From NCBI GenBank assembly GCA_009733775.1, contig WOGZ01000028.1, forward strand, positions 1-64,000: a stretch of DNA of 64,000 nt, read 5' to 3'. Position 1 is the first letter of the stretch, and the number at the start of each line of letters is the position of its first letter. Shown here in pieces: positions 26,735 through 38,582 of this stretch. Position numbers and translations under genes: made by a program. The stretch comes from Alectoria sarmentosa. Its lineage: Eukaryota; Ascomycota; Lecanoromycetes; Lecanorales; Parmeliaceae. The notes under the pieces are model-generated. The model was given only the letters and a program-made list of their open reading frames with translations, had not been told where the DNA came from and made no database searches.

Positions 26735-26908
26735 TGTAAGAGCAATATGAATATTCATTGATGATGTGTAAATTAATTGATTCTTCTTTATAGAAATTAA
26801 CTATTTATGTGCTTGTCAAGTTATGCGCTTGACAAGGTATTTGCTAAACAGGCACAGCTGTTAAACGAGGCAGGTATCTAGGCAAGGTAGGTGCTCGGCA
26901 CCGTGACA
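26735..26908 (-). repeat. Gypsy 5' LTR
   Basis: 174 bp from TGTAAGAGCAATATGA to CACCGTGACA on the plus strand, followed by TSD AATCG. In element orientation it starts TGTCACGG and ends CTTACA. The next bases inside the element (ACATGATAATAACACTC, read on the minus strand) are where a primer-binding site should lie, but I do not recognise the tRNA. Confidence 0.92.
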
Positions 26909-26913
26909 AATCG

Positions 26914-28614
26914 AATGAGAAAGGAAACGAGCATATTTTATCAAATAATTTCAAACGAATGATAGACGTGAAACAATTAATATGTTTGCAAAGTTAATAT
27001 TTTCGCAGAAAATAATCAATTTTTAAAAATCTTTATCAATGATTTCGTCTCAAATTATTTATTCATATAAAAAACGTTTGTCAAAGTCTTTTATAACGAA
27101 AACGCGTATCATATTGAAATTTATTTCTTTTAACGATATAAAGTTTATAACGAATGATTCACGCGAGAAGTTTATTATAAATATAATTTTATTTTATAAC
27201 GACGGAGAATTATAATTATCATTTATTGATTATAAATTCGAATTATAATTTAGAAATTGCATCGTCTTTAATATTATTTTACTCGCTCGAAATTAATCGC
27301 AAAATTAATAAAATTAATAAAATTAACAAAATTAATAAAATTAACAAAATCAACATAATTAATAAAATTAAAATTAAAATTAATTTCAATTTAATTAGAG
27401 TTCAATATAAAACGACTCTTATAAAGCATTTTATAAATCGAAAAAAATTGCATTTATAAAGTTATTAATGTTGATATATCGATATTATTTTGCATTTTTT
27501 TTTAATATCAAAATTAATGAATTTATAAAAGTTATCTTTTTAAACATAAAAATGTTTTATTCGCAATATAAAAAAATAATTATGAAAGTGCGTTAAAATT
27601 ATAAGAATTGAAAAATGACAGTGTTTAAAATTACAATTGATTTCATTTTTCGTTAATTTAATATTATTAAAATTAATGAGATAATTAAATTTTTTATTCT
27701 TTATACACATAAAGAGCTTAAAAAAGAATTATTAATCGAATTCAAATTTGATTGATTTGAATTGATATTTAAATTTATTATTTTCGCGATCAATTTTGAA
27801 GATGTGCGCGAAAATGATTTATCGTTTTTTAAATATAAATGTTTATTATTAATTATTGAAGTCTTTGACAATTAACTCACTGTGTTTATATAAATGCGTT
27901 TATTTAAATTATTACATTATAACGACTCAATGAGCTTCACGAAAAAGATTTTTAAGATTCACATTTCGTCAAATATAATTGACGATATTTTTTTGATATG
28001 TATGACGCCTTACATATGAAAAAAGGATTCGAATCTTAAACGATTAATTTATATTCTGAACGCACGATATCGCTTATAATATAAAATCGTTATAATATTA
28101 AAATCGATATTAATAACGATTCGAATAATTTATAAAATGCGAATATGATCGATGATGAAGTGATAAAGAACGATTATGATTTGTCGAAGAATGATTTATA
28201 AAAATATAATGTGAGTTGATTATTAATAATATAATATTATGCTTTTGCGAGAGCCTTTCAACATGTGATGATATATGATATAATATACGAATATAAATAT
28301 TGCGATAAGCTTTTGTAAATTAATATTTTGATATAAAAATAATATAACATAATTTGAAAGGCGTATTGTTTTGATATTATATTTATTGCTGCGAGATGTT
28401 TTTTTAAATGTTATTATATATTTATTTTTGCATCATTTATCGTATTTTAAATATTTGAATATGAATAAATATATTATTAGCATTTTATTTGAAGCTTATG
28501 ATAATGCATATGATTGTTATTATAAACTTTTTAGTTATTAATTTTCTATTTGAAATTTATGACTGTATATAACAATTGTTATAAACTTCAATCTTAATTG
28601 TTATATAAAACATT
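26914..28614. other. AT-rich stretch, no recognisable gene
   Basis: Contains only a microsatellite (27298-27390). A B-box-like GGATTCGAATC at 28025 does not fold into a tRNA. Confidence 0.4.
27298..27390. repeat. AAAATTAAT 9-bp microsatellite
   Basis: About nine tandem copies of AAAATTAAT/AAAATTAAC, decaying at the right to AAATTA units. The ORF 27226-27459 translates it as repeated K-I-N, which is low-complexity translation rather than a gene. Confidence 0.9.
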
Positions 28615-28843
28615 GAGAGGTTGCTCATTGCTTCAGAGAATGTTAACGATTTAATAACGGTTTAATAATTGTTAAATAGCGGTTGCATAGCGATATGAAA
28701 ACCTCTTTAGGTTATATAGCGGCTTTTCAGCCGCTGAACATCGGATGACGAGTCGATGTAAAATCACCATTCGATGGGCAACGGATATTCATCGGATGTT
28801 CATCGGATGTTAATTACGTGTGACGGGCAACATAGTTATTAAT
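28615..28843. repeat. GC-richer repeat ending in GTGTGACGGGCAACATAG
   Basis: The left part repeats words such as GCGGTTGCATAGCG and GCGGCTTTTCAGCCGC (a perfect inverted repeat). The right part repeats CATCGGATG at short intervals and ends in GTGTGACGGGCAACATAG. The right part matches the reverse complement of 63912-64000 (CATCGGATG words, then GTGTGACGGCCACGTTAG). The two are ends of related repeats. The element class is not recognised. Confidence 0.65.
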
Positions 28844-31800
28844 GCGTTATATTCGTTTATTTCAAAATTTTTAAATGTGATAATTTTTTAATTTTTTTTA
28901 AATATATAACGTTTATCAACATCTTAAACGATGAATTTAAAATAAATAACATATTTAATAAATAACGAATTATAACATTTAAAATGATCAAAATATAAAC
29001 ATTTAATGAAAATTTTTGAAATAAAAGAAGACGCCGCAAAATAAATAATAACTTTTCGAAATGTTATAATACGCTTAAATGTATACGTTGCTTTATATTA
29101 TAAAAACGTAATTATTAAATATGTTATTTTTAATAATTATATTATTTTAAACGATGAAGATAAGTATAAATAAGCTTCGCTATTATCATTATCGATAATT
29201 ATTTATTAATTTATCGTAAAAAGGTTTTTCAAAAAGATTATAATTTAAATCAATTTTCGAGAAATAAAGAAGGTTTTATTAATTAAACAGAATTTATATC
29301 AAACTTTACGATTTCTTTTCATCGATTTTTATTAAATTATTGAATTTAAATTGATTGCGAAAATGTTGAAAATATATTCAAAATGTTTTACTCTTTTAAT
29401 TAATTTGTTATTTTATTCGAAATTTGAAAAATGAAACGATAAAACGTTTCAATTTCAAATATCAATTATCGAAAATACAATTTATGAAAAATTATTAACG
29501 TTGAAATGTTTAAATCGAACGTATATATAAAGAGATTTAAATTGATCGCTATAATCTGAGCAATTTGTTATCGATGATTTTTTTCTTCATTATATTATAA
29601 AATGCTTATGAGATAGATTATGAGAAATTTAATATAATATCGTTTAAACGTATTAATTTATAATGATATCAAAAACTCAATTTTATTAATCGATAAAAAT
29701 CTACTTTTCTCCATTTTAATGTTTACATATTTTTTTTCATTTATTCGAAAATATAATATTATCGATTGATATAAAATTAAATTATTATGTTAAAGCGATT
29801 ATTAATAAAACGCAATAGAATTTTTGAACATCGAATTGTGTTTAATATCGAAGATTTCGTTATTATTCGAAATGTAGTGATGATTCGAATCGATAACGTT
29901 TTTTTATATGAACTCTCGAAAAGACGTGTACGATTATTTATGAAAATGATTATGATAAAAAACTTTAAAGAAATAAAGTTCGATCTTATTTTTAAAATGT
30001 TTTATCAAAAACTTTTCACGATAACGAATATTATTGAACTTTTAAATATCGATATAAAAAAACATTATATTTTGCAAATCAATCGTATAAAGCGAAATGA
30101 TAATATTAAAAAAAAATTCGAAAGAAATAAACACGCTTTACTTTTATATTGCAATTATGATATTTAATTTATATAAAATAATTATCTTAAATCTTTCAAA
30201 ACTTATCAAATGAATTACGTGATTTATTTATTAAATATTATATATATGTGAATTTCATTATGTTTTAATATGAATTAGATGTTTTGAAATAAAAATGAAA
30301 TAAACGTTATCAAGAATTTATGTGCATCTTGCATATTTTTTGTAAAATGTGTATGTTATGTCTTTTTTTTTTTTTTTTCATATAATATGTTATTTGATAT
30401 AAAATCATTCGAGTAATGAAAAAGAATACGCAAAATTATGAAAATATCGAAAAACGATTTTTCAAATATTTTAATGTGCATGAATTTACGCAACACACAT
30501 CGTTATTTTCGAAAATAACTATTTAATAAAAAATCAATCTTTATAACATTTACGTTTTTACATCATTAACATTACAAATTCATTATCTTTCTCACAATTT
30601 CAATATCAATTTAAAATTAACATTCTCATAAATCTATCATCACATATTATCACATATCATCATTTAATCAAATTTTCAATAAAGTTCATCAATCAATCTT
30701 TTATCTCATTATCTTTTTATTATTAACAATTATTCAAAAAACGAGCATAAAGGGCATATACGAGCTGATCAAAAGATAAACATTATCGATTTACGTAATT
30801 CGATTGTAAAAATATGCGTTAATTATCTGTCAAAGACATCTCTTAAACATTCATTTTCAATTATATATATATTATCAAAAATCGTGTAGAGAACATAACA
30901 TATCATCAAACGACGTCGATAATCAATATGTTATATCTTTAAAAGATATAATATCACAAAATGTTATAATCATAAAACGATGTAACGATGAAATGAAATA
31001 AATGAAATTGATGAAATGAATTGGTTTTTTTTTAATTTTTTCAAAATTTTTAAAATTGCGATAACGTTGATAACATATAACAATAAAATGTTTATCAAAT
31101 CATGTTTTACGCATTAAAATATAACATTTCAAATTTGATAATTATTTCTCAAATCATTTTCAATGCATAACGAATCATTTTTCATATATTCCCTTCATCT
31201 TTTCTTCTTTCATGTTATCCTTCGCAATCGTTAACGACGTTATATTTTATAACATTATTTGCAAATTTCGTTAACAAATGCGTGATTAAATCGCGTTTTT
31301 AAATTTACAATTTTCATAATCATATTCGAAAATTCATATTTTTTCGAGGTATGATGATAGCTCTCTTATATACATCGTAAAAAAATAAATTAAATTTGAT
31401 AACGTTTAATAACGATAATAAAAATGAATACGCAATAAAATCAAAATGCGTAATAAAAATAAATGTGTGCGCTTTTTGCAATCGATATGAAATGAATTAA
31501 TAACAATCAATATGAAAAAGATGTTGATAATCTTTATAAGTTTTTTATTTTGAAAAATTTATACGATAATAAATATGTGCGATATTTCATCAAGAAAAGA
31601 AAATATAATCGTTGATTTTAAAACATATAAATCGAAAATTTCTATTTACGTTTTTTACACTTTCAAAAATAAATATGTTTATTCGAAAATTTAACAAAAA
31701 TGAATTTGATAATGTAACAACAACATTCATCTCAACGCGTCAACATTTATTCATTTCAACATTTTATTTTAATTGTTAATTCATTATTACCACGATGTTC

Positions 31801-32411
31801 TCATAAATATCGAATCGCCCTTTCTTTTTCAACGTGTCTTTTTCGAAAATTTAAAAAAATTAACATCGTGATGTAAGTCGATACGCTTAATGAAATGAAT
31901 TATGCTAATAATTTGATATACGTTAATGTTTCTTCAAAATGAGCACTCTGAAAATAAGATGAGTAATAAAGATATATTTAAATTTCGCGAGGTATGCGTT
32001 ACGATGTGTATATATTTTGATATCATTAATGAAATGTATATAAGAAATAAAACGATAACGAAAATCGAAACGACATCGTTAAATGTGTTGCTTTTTTTAT
32101 ATTTCTAAATGTGTTACTTTTTTCACGTTTTTCACGAAAACGCTTTTAACATTGCGACAGATTTAATTTAAATGAAATGTGTTAAAACGACGATGTGATT
32201 TCACGATAATGAAATATAACAAGATGATTATTTTGTGTTCTTCTCCGTTTACGTTTAAAATTAAACATTTTTTTTACGCAAAGTCATACGCAATGAGCGC
32301 AATGTACGTTATAAAAAAAAAATATAAATTATAAATGTGATTTATGTTATATGTACAAAGTAGCATACATTATATCAATATTATAACGTGAAAAAAAAGT
32401 GGCTTTTTTTA

Positions 32412-32466
32412 ATGACTCTCCAATGACTCTTTAACGACTTTATAACGATTCTCCAACGACTCGTTA
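32412..32466. repeat. 11-bp tandem repeat, five units
   Basis: Five consecutive 11-bp units based on AACGACTCTCC: AATGACTCTCC, AATGACTCTTT, AACGACTTTAT, AACGATTCTCC, AACGACTCGTT. All differ by transitions except a few A/T positions. Confidence 0.8.
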
Positions 32467-32688
32467 AAAAACTTTCGAAAATGTTATAATACATTAACGA
32501 AAAAGACTCAATTCTTATTCAAATGTTTTTTAAAAAGTTATTATCTTTAATTGAAAAGGTAAAGTGATAAGTTCAAAAAGAAATTGAGAGTTAAAAAAAA
32601 AGAAAAATTTAAAAAAAAGATTAATTTGTATTTGTGACATATTGTACGCAATAACGAATTCAATTATTAATCTTACATAACAAATGTG

Positions 32689-32800
32689 TGTTGAAATGAT
32701 TTATCAAAATATCGAGGATAGACCTATTGTAGCTGATTAATGAGGACAATCATTGCTGAAATTCTTTCATTTACACTCGCTTTACTATGTAACAACCTTT
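32689..32800. other. Normal-composition island, possible solo LTR
   Basis: This stretch (TGTTGAAATG at the left, ACTATGTAACA at the right) includes words such as GAGGATAGACCTATTGTAGC that escaped the AT drift. The TG start and CA end would suit a 106-bp LTR (32689-32794), but flanking 5-mers do not match, so the call is weak. Confidence 0.3.
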
Positions 32801-33143
32801 TATCTTACGCAATACTTGGTTTTATAAAATATTATCGTTTGATTATAAAACAATAATTTTTATTGTTTACGTTTATGAAAATTTAATTATTAAATTTTGA
32901 TTTCTTTTAAACAATCGTTAATGTTCGTATTTATGTTTAAATAATATAATATCAAATTCATTATATTTTATATCACTTTTAAATATAAAAAACATTTTAA
33001 TTCGATAATTGACGTTATTTTTTCATTAATTTATTTCGATTTTTTTTTTCGAATTCAAATCTCGATGCTGCATCGCGCAAAATCAACAATTAAATCTTCG
33101 ATTTATAATATATTTATATAAATTATTTGAAATATCAAAACGC

Positions 33144-33268
33144 TGTGAAAATATGATGTAAAACACTTAATTATATTCATTTAAGAATGTTATAAAAAAA
33201 AGTGCGATTTATGTTATAAACGCATACGTTCGTGTTAGGTGGTTTATCACGTAATTTAAATTTCGACA
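33144..33268 (-). repeat. Copia A 3' LTR
   Basis: 125 bp on the plus strand from TGTGAAAATATGATG to TTTCGACA, the reverse complement of the B LTR with many C-to-T and G-to-A changes. The paired CACGTG words of the family are reduced to one TATCACGTAA remnant. Confidence 0.85.
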
Positions 33269-34262
33269 TTTTTTTTCGCACGCATATTTTTAAAGAAATC
33301 GAACGTTAAATAAATAAGATGAATCGAACGTCAAATAATTATAATAAATTTAACGTCGAATAATTAATGTGAAATCATTCTTATACATCTCCCTTATTTT
33401 TTATGCGTTTTATAAAAATTCGAATTTCAAATACGAAATTTAAAACTCGCGATGTTCAAAATCGAATAAAAATCGTGAAAATCCGAAAAAAGAAATTATC
33501 ATTTTTTTTATAAATCATTTATATTTTATAGATCATCTTTATTTTTTATACACCCCCCTCTTCCCTTCATAAACATTCGAATTTCAAAAAACGAGATTCG
33601 AAATTCGCGATGTTCAAAACCGGGTTAAAAGAGTGAAAATCGAAAATCTGAAAACGATTACGTTCTTTTGAACATATTCGTCACGATATCACATAAAAAA
33701 AATTCCACTTTTTGACGAAAAACCGTTTTCTGACAAATTTATTTTCAATTTATTTAATGCACATCAAAAATCGACCGACACATAATCGATAAATATATGT
33801 GAAAATAAATTTTCCGATTAAACGAAATATTTCGAATTGTATATATATATATATATATATGCATACGATCGACTGCAAGACTCGTGAAATCGTTTCAAAA
33901 TATTAATATTTAATAATAATGATTAATAACGTGCATGCGAACGATATATAACGATGATATTCATGATAATGAAAACGACAATAACGTTTAAAGGCATAAA
34001 TATAATAATTCTAAATAACTCTAAAAGCATAAATATCATAATTTTAAAAGATATAAATATAATGATTTTATAAAAATATTTAAGACAATTGACGAAAAAA
34101 TGATAACAACGATCTTTTAAATAACGTCGTAAATCTCAAATTTGAATAAAACATAAATATAGATGTTTCGAAAAGAAATTCGTAAAATTTGTTAATATAA
34201 CTATAATAACGATAAATCAACTTTTGATATAATAATAATATAACGGAATTTTGACACGTCAA
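33269..34262 (-). other. Copia A 3' untranslated region
   Basis: About 1 kb colinear with 44494-45448 of B in reverse. It has two copies of a segment containing TCGCGATGTTCAAAA (around 33450 and 33612), matching the duplicated segment in B. It includes an (AT)n run at 33840-33860. The ORF 34080-34262 (-) lies in this noncoding region. Confidence 0.7.
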
Positions 34263-34499
34263 GATTAATATTAAGATTTTACGAATAATTTCGATTTCAA
34301 TCGATCATTCGATCGATTATTCGAAATGTGAAAATTAATAAAATCGTTCTCTTAAAGTTAAAAGCGTTAAATAATGATAACGAAACGATTTAAACGTTTT
34401 AAACGTCTTAAACGTTTCCCTTAAAATAACGATTTAAATAATCTTAAATAAATGATATAAAATTATTTTTATTTTAAAGACATCGCGAAAGATAATAAA

Positions 34500-35990
34500 T
34501 TTATCGAAACATAAAATCTTGATAAGATTATCAATCATTTATTTGTTAATAAAAACATATTAAACATTTATAATATCATTATTGACTTTTTCGCGCACAA
34601 AATAATAAACGATATTAATGTGTTTAATGCGAGCATGAAATTGAACGTTTTTTATAAAAGCGATTACGCTTTAATTATTCTTAGAAATCATAATAATCTT
34701 AAAATTCGAATCGTTAAATCGCAAAAATTAATTAAAAAAGTTTTTTAATCAAATAACTTTTTTAATAATTTGTATTTGATTAATATATTTTATTTTATAA
34801 ATAAATAATATCACGATAATTTAACGTTTACTTAATCAATTAATAACGTTATTATTTAAATTAAATAAATAATCGAAAATGAATTTTCGAATTGAGTTTT
34901 CAATTCAATCAAAATCAATACAATCGAATAAATTTTTTAAAGAATTCTTATACACGAGTTTTATAATGCATCGTGTTTTTAAAATATCGAAAAATTCGAA
35001 TAATCGCATTTTAATGCGTTAAAATAAGATTAATTTAATATCGATTAATTAAAAAAACAATATAAACGATATCGAAATGAATTTCCATATAATGTATATA
35101 AAAAAGTTTATAACGAATTAATATTTTTCACGAAACTTTTTAAAAATCATATAATTTTTTTCGATGAGCGTTAATTTGCGATTGATTTCGAATAATGTAT
35201 TAATAAAAATGAGATTTCAACATTTGAAATAATTAAAAAAATGTGTGATATATGTTTTTTATCTTAAACGAATAATGTCGTTATAACGATTCCTTTTGAC
35301 GATCATATTCAAATAAAAAATATATGATTTCAAATCTAATATGTAAAACTTGACGTTTAAAATATTTTTAATTCATTTGATAACGACTTTATTGCGATTT
35401 ATAATCAAAACATTATCGACATAAAACGTTATAATGATTTTTTTTAAGGTTCATAAACACATTATTATTCGATTCGATGAAATTAAAATCGAATTTCTTT
35501 ATATAAATCGAAAAATGTTGATATCAAATCTTAAAAAATTGTTTTAAATTATAAAAAACCTTATTTAATTTGTAAATTTTGATATTGTTTTTATTAAACT
35601 TTTTAAATTGTTACACATAAATGTTTTTTTGAACATCATTATAAAAAAAAGCGATTTTGATATTCATTTATTTTACGTTTTAATTTATAATCGTTATAAA
35701 CGCAAAAATCGTTTTATAATTTATAAACTTTATCATTAACGCGAAAATGTTATAATAATCATGATTCTTTTATTATTCGAATTTTTAAATAACTCAACAT
35801 ATTTTATAACGAATAACTTCTTTTTCGAAATCTCGCTTTACGATATAAATTCAACGATTTTTAAAAACATAAATCTTTAAAAACGTTTGAATAAGATATC
35901 AAATGTTATTATTTATAAAAAACTTATATTCATCTCGCATATCAATTTTTTAATTTATATGAATCAAATTATTAAAGATCGTTTATTCGT
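34500..35990 (-). pseudogene. Copia A RT and RNase H remnant
   Basis: On the minus strand FYVDNVLIINR places the RT catalytic site at 35412-35423 as Y-V-D-N. The second Asp of Y-V-D-D is now Asn. Upstream, KTLYDLK-like and K-N-I-like words match the K-A-L-Y-G-L-K-Q-S block of copia RT. RNase H is seen from about 34820 down to 34560, reading VIAFIKNVQFHARIKHINIV then YYFVREKV, the conserved copia C-terminal block. Stops are frequent. Confidence 0.8.
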
Positions 35991-37258
35991 AAATTATAAA
36001 TTAAATTGTATTTAAAATGTTAAAATCATTCGAAATGATATTCAAATGATTTTAATCGTTCAATTCGTTCAAAAATATTATATAAATATAAAAATAATCA
36101 TTTTTTTTGAAGCATACGTTATATTAACATTAAGCTAATCATTTTTTTTTAAAACGAAGACGTTAAATAACGCTTTTTCGATACGTTTACGTTTGACATT
36201 TAAAACATTAATGCTAATATAAATAATATCGGTTTGCATCTTCTTTTTTTTATTTTATTTATTTATAAATTTTTCAAATTTTAAATAAAAAAACTTGATT
36301 CAACATTTAATAAAAGAATGTTTAAATTTACGATTAACGATTTTATAAAAAATATAAATTTCGCGATTAATAAAATCAAAATCATCGAAATCGTCTTTAA
36401 TGAATTATTTATTTTTATTATTACGATAAACGAGTATAATAATATCATTTTTTTTAATTATGAACATATAACGCTTTTCATTTATTACGTTATGAATAAT
36501 CAAATCGAATTTAATTACATTCGAATTATAAAGCATATAAATTTAAATATAAATTATTATAAAGATATCGTAGACTTCGTCGAGTTTTATAAAAAAAAAT
36601 TGAATAAAATAAAATTTCGATAATGATAATGAATCGTTTAAATTAACGATTTCGACGTTAATTTTGCGAAAATCCTTTTCATATTAATAAACGTTTTTTT
36701 TGAAATTAATGTTAATGTTATATAATTAACGCATAAATTCGATATAAAATTTAAAATTCATAAGTTTATAATAAACATCGATAACGTTTAATATAATTTG
36801 AGAATCTTCATTATGTTTTTTAATGAATTAATAATCAACGTAATTAAAACGTTAACGAATAATCACGTAAATTTTAAATTTAATAATGTTAATAAAGGGT
36901 TAAAAATTATTTAACATTAATTAATCATTAATATCTTCGCTTCATTTGATATATTCGATAATGAATTTCAAAATGATAATGAAAATCAGAGAATTTTTTT
37001 TTTATTATTCATAAAAACATTTTCAACGACATTTTAAACGTTGAATTGAATCATTGATATCAAAAAAAATAAATAAAGAAATATAAAAAATTAATAATAA
37101 TGATGAAAATAACGAAAATAAAATTTTTATTATAATTGAAAACGAATCGAGAATATTGATTTGAAAATTGTCGTTTTAAAAAGATGTCGAAATAAATAAA
37201 TCTGATAATGATTTAAAAAACGATTCGAACGTTTTAAAAAAAAATTGATAAACGAAAC

Positions 37259-37446
37259 TGGCAAGGTTTCCGATAGGAATGGGGTTCCTATATCACGGAA
37301 TGGCCTTCCTCATATGCGGAAACAAAAGGACAAAAGAAAACAGGAAAACAAGTCATGTCATTGAGTGTGTGATGATTCTTCTATTCTCTATGCTAAGAAA
37401 GCTACGCTATGTTGAATGCCAAGCTGCCTAGCAAGCAACCATAACA
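37259..37446 (+). mobile_element. Unmutated 188-bp solo LTR
   Basis: A stretch of ordinary base composition starting TGGCAAGGTTTCC and ending CAACCATAACA interrupts copia A. It is flanked by GAAAC on both sides (37254-37258 and 37447-37451). B lacks it: removing it plus one GAAAC restores the alignment to B exactly, so the boundaries are firm. TG start, CA end, 5-bp duplication and no internal sequence make it a solo LTR of a different retrotransposon family. Orientation is not certain. It shows no sign of the C-to-T drift. Confidence 0.9.
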
Positions 37447-38442
37447 GAAACCGTTTATTTTTAATGCGTAAATTAAAGATTTCGAAATCGTTTAAGACAT
37501 TAAATAACTTTTTATTAATTTTAAAATCATTATCGCACGACGATAATGTGAAAAAAATGAAAAAAATGCTTTATTAATCTTCGTTAAAGTTATTTAAATT
37601 TTTATCGATATTAATTAATTATTATCGTTATATTTCAAAATTCTATAATAATAACGAAAAGTATTTATATGAGAATTAACGATAAATTTAAATGATAATA
37701 TTATTATAAAATGAAATTAATAATATAAAAAATTTGATTTTGAATTTGATAATAAAAATTAAATTCGATTAAAATTATATTAAATGTAATTATAAATATG
37801 TAAATCTTTTTAAAAAATTCGTATTCTTTTTATATTATTCAATCAAAAATTCGAATTTAAAATATTCGCTTCAACGATTATTATCGTAAAATTAAAAGTA
37901 ATCAAATTTTATAATTATAATAATAAAATGCTATTAATAATGAATAAAAAATTCGATAATAAAATCTTAATCTTTTTTTTAAGAGATTTTTGAAATCAAA
38001 ACGTTAATTATAATACATAAAGTTTATTAAGATATTTTTAATTTTAAATAGACTTTTAAACGCTTAAATAATAATGAAATCAATCTTAAATTGTTTTAAA
38101 CGATAATCAAATTAACAATAATGTTAACATTCAATCATTTAAATGTTTTATTAATTCGATATATTGTTAAAAATGCAAATCATTAAATTAATAAAATGTT
38201 ATAAAAATAAAAGCGTATTCTTTTTTTTATTTAATGTGTCTCACGCATAAAAATTAACAATATTATAAAAATCTTATTATAATTTGATCGCATAATTACA
38301 TGCGAGCTCGATTATAAACGAATAATTTCGATTCATCGAAAATTGAAATTTTCAATTTTCGAATTTCGAATCATGATCGCTCAAATTTAAAGATCATTTT
38401 ATAAATGAAAATTGTTCACCTTAAAAAGATTAATTAAATAAA

Positions 38443-38567
38443 TGTCGAAATTCAGGTCACGTGATAGGTCACGTGACACGGGCGCATGCGCTCGTAGCTT
38501 AGTCGCACTTTCCTCCGTAACATTCTTAGAGTAATACAAAAAAAATATCTTACATCATATTTTCACA
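38443..38567 (+). repeat. Copia B 5' LTR
   Basis: 125 bp from TGTCGAAATTCAGG to TATTTTCACA. It differs from the 3' LTR at seven positions, all transitions, and in all seven this copy has the A or T. It has two CACGTG words in a row, each in a GGTCACGTGA context, followed by CGCATGCG. Confidence 0.95.
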
Positions 38568-38582
38568 GGTTATGAACCCGGG
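38568..38582 (+). promoter_or_regulatory. Copia primer-binding site, half-tRNA-iMet type
   Basis: Immediately after the LTR the sequence reads GGTTATGAACCCGGG. Copia elements are known to prime from an internal fragment of initiator tRNA-Met, and Drosophila copia has GGTTATGGGCCC here. The difference GGG to GAA fits G-to-A mutation or lineage divergence. Confidence 0.7.

Larger units (their letters stand above)
19606..26908 (-). mobile_element. Complete but mutated Ty3/gypsy LTR retrotransposon
   Basis: The element is bounded by 174-bp direct repeats (19606-19779 and 26735-26908) and a perfect 5-bp target duplication AATCG (19601-19605 and 26909-26913). In minus-strand order it retains a zinc finger, a retropepsin-region fragment, reverse transcriptase and integrase remnants, the order protease-RT-integrase that defines gypsy rather than copia. 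The 24900-26730 part should hold Gag but nothing is readable there. Short plus-strand ORFs inside (19845-20102, 21950-22135, 24672-24899 and others) are antisense shadows. All frames carry many stops, so it cannot move on its own. The IN-terminal reading FHYNRKHQSIYF resembles the fungal gypsy family common in ascomycetes. Confidence 0.93.
28844..33143. other. AT-rich stretch with no recognised gene
   Basis: The longest ORF, 29787-30167 (+, 126 codons), is basic with many Arg and Lys and matches nothing I know. It carries no clear motif. ORFs 28857-29039 (-) and 31926-32108 (+) are also unassigned. Smaller items inside (T run at 30363-30378, 11-bp array, GC island at 32689-32800) are listed separately or are trivial. 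Confidence 0.4.

Noticed and set aside
27990..28080. Possible tRNA at GGATTCGAATC
   Set aside because: No T-stem can pair around a TTCGAAT loop and no acceptor or D-arm fits.
33839..33862. (AT)n run as a replication origin or attachment site
   Set aside because: It is a simple microsatellite inside the copia A 3' noncoding region, matching shorter runs in the other copies.
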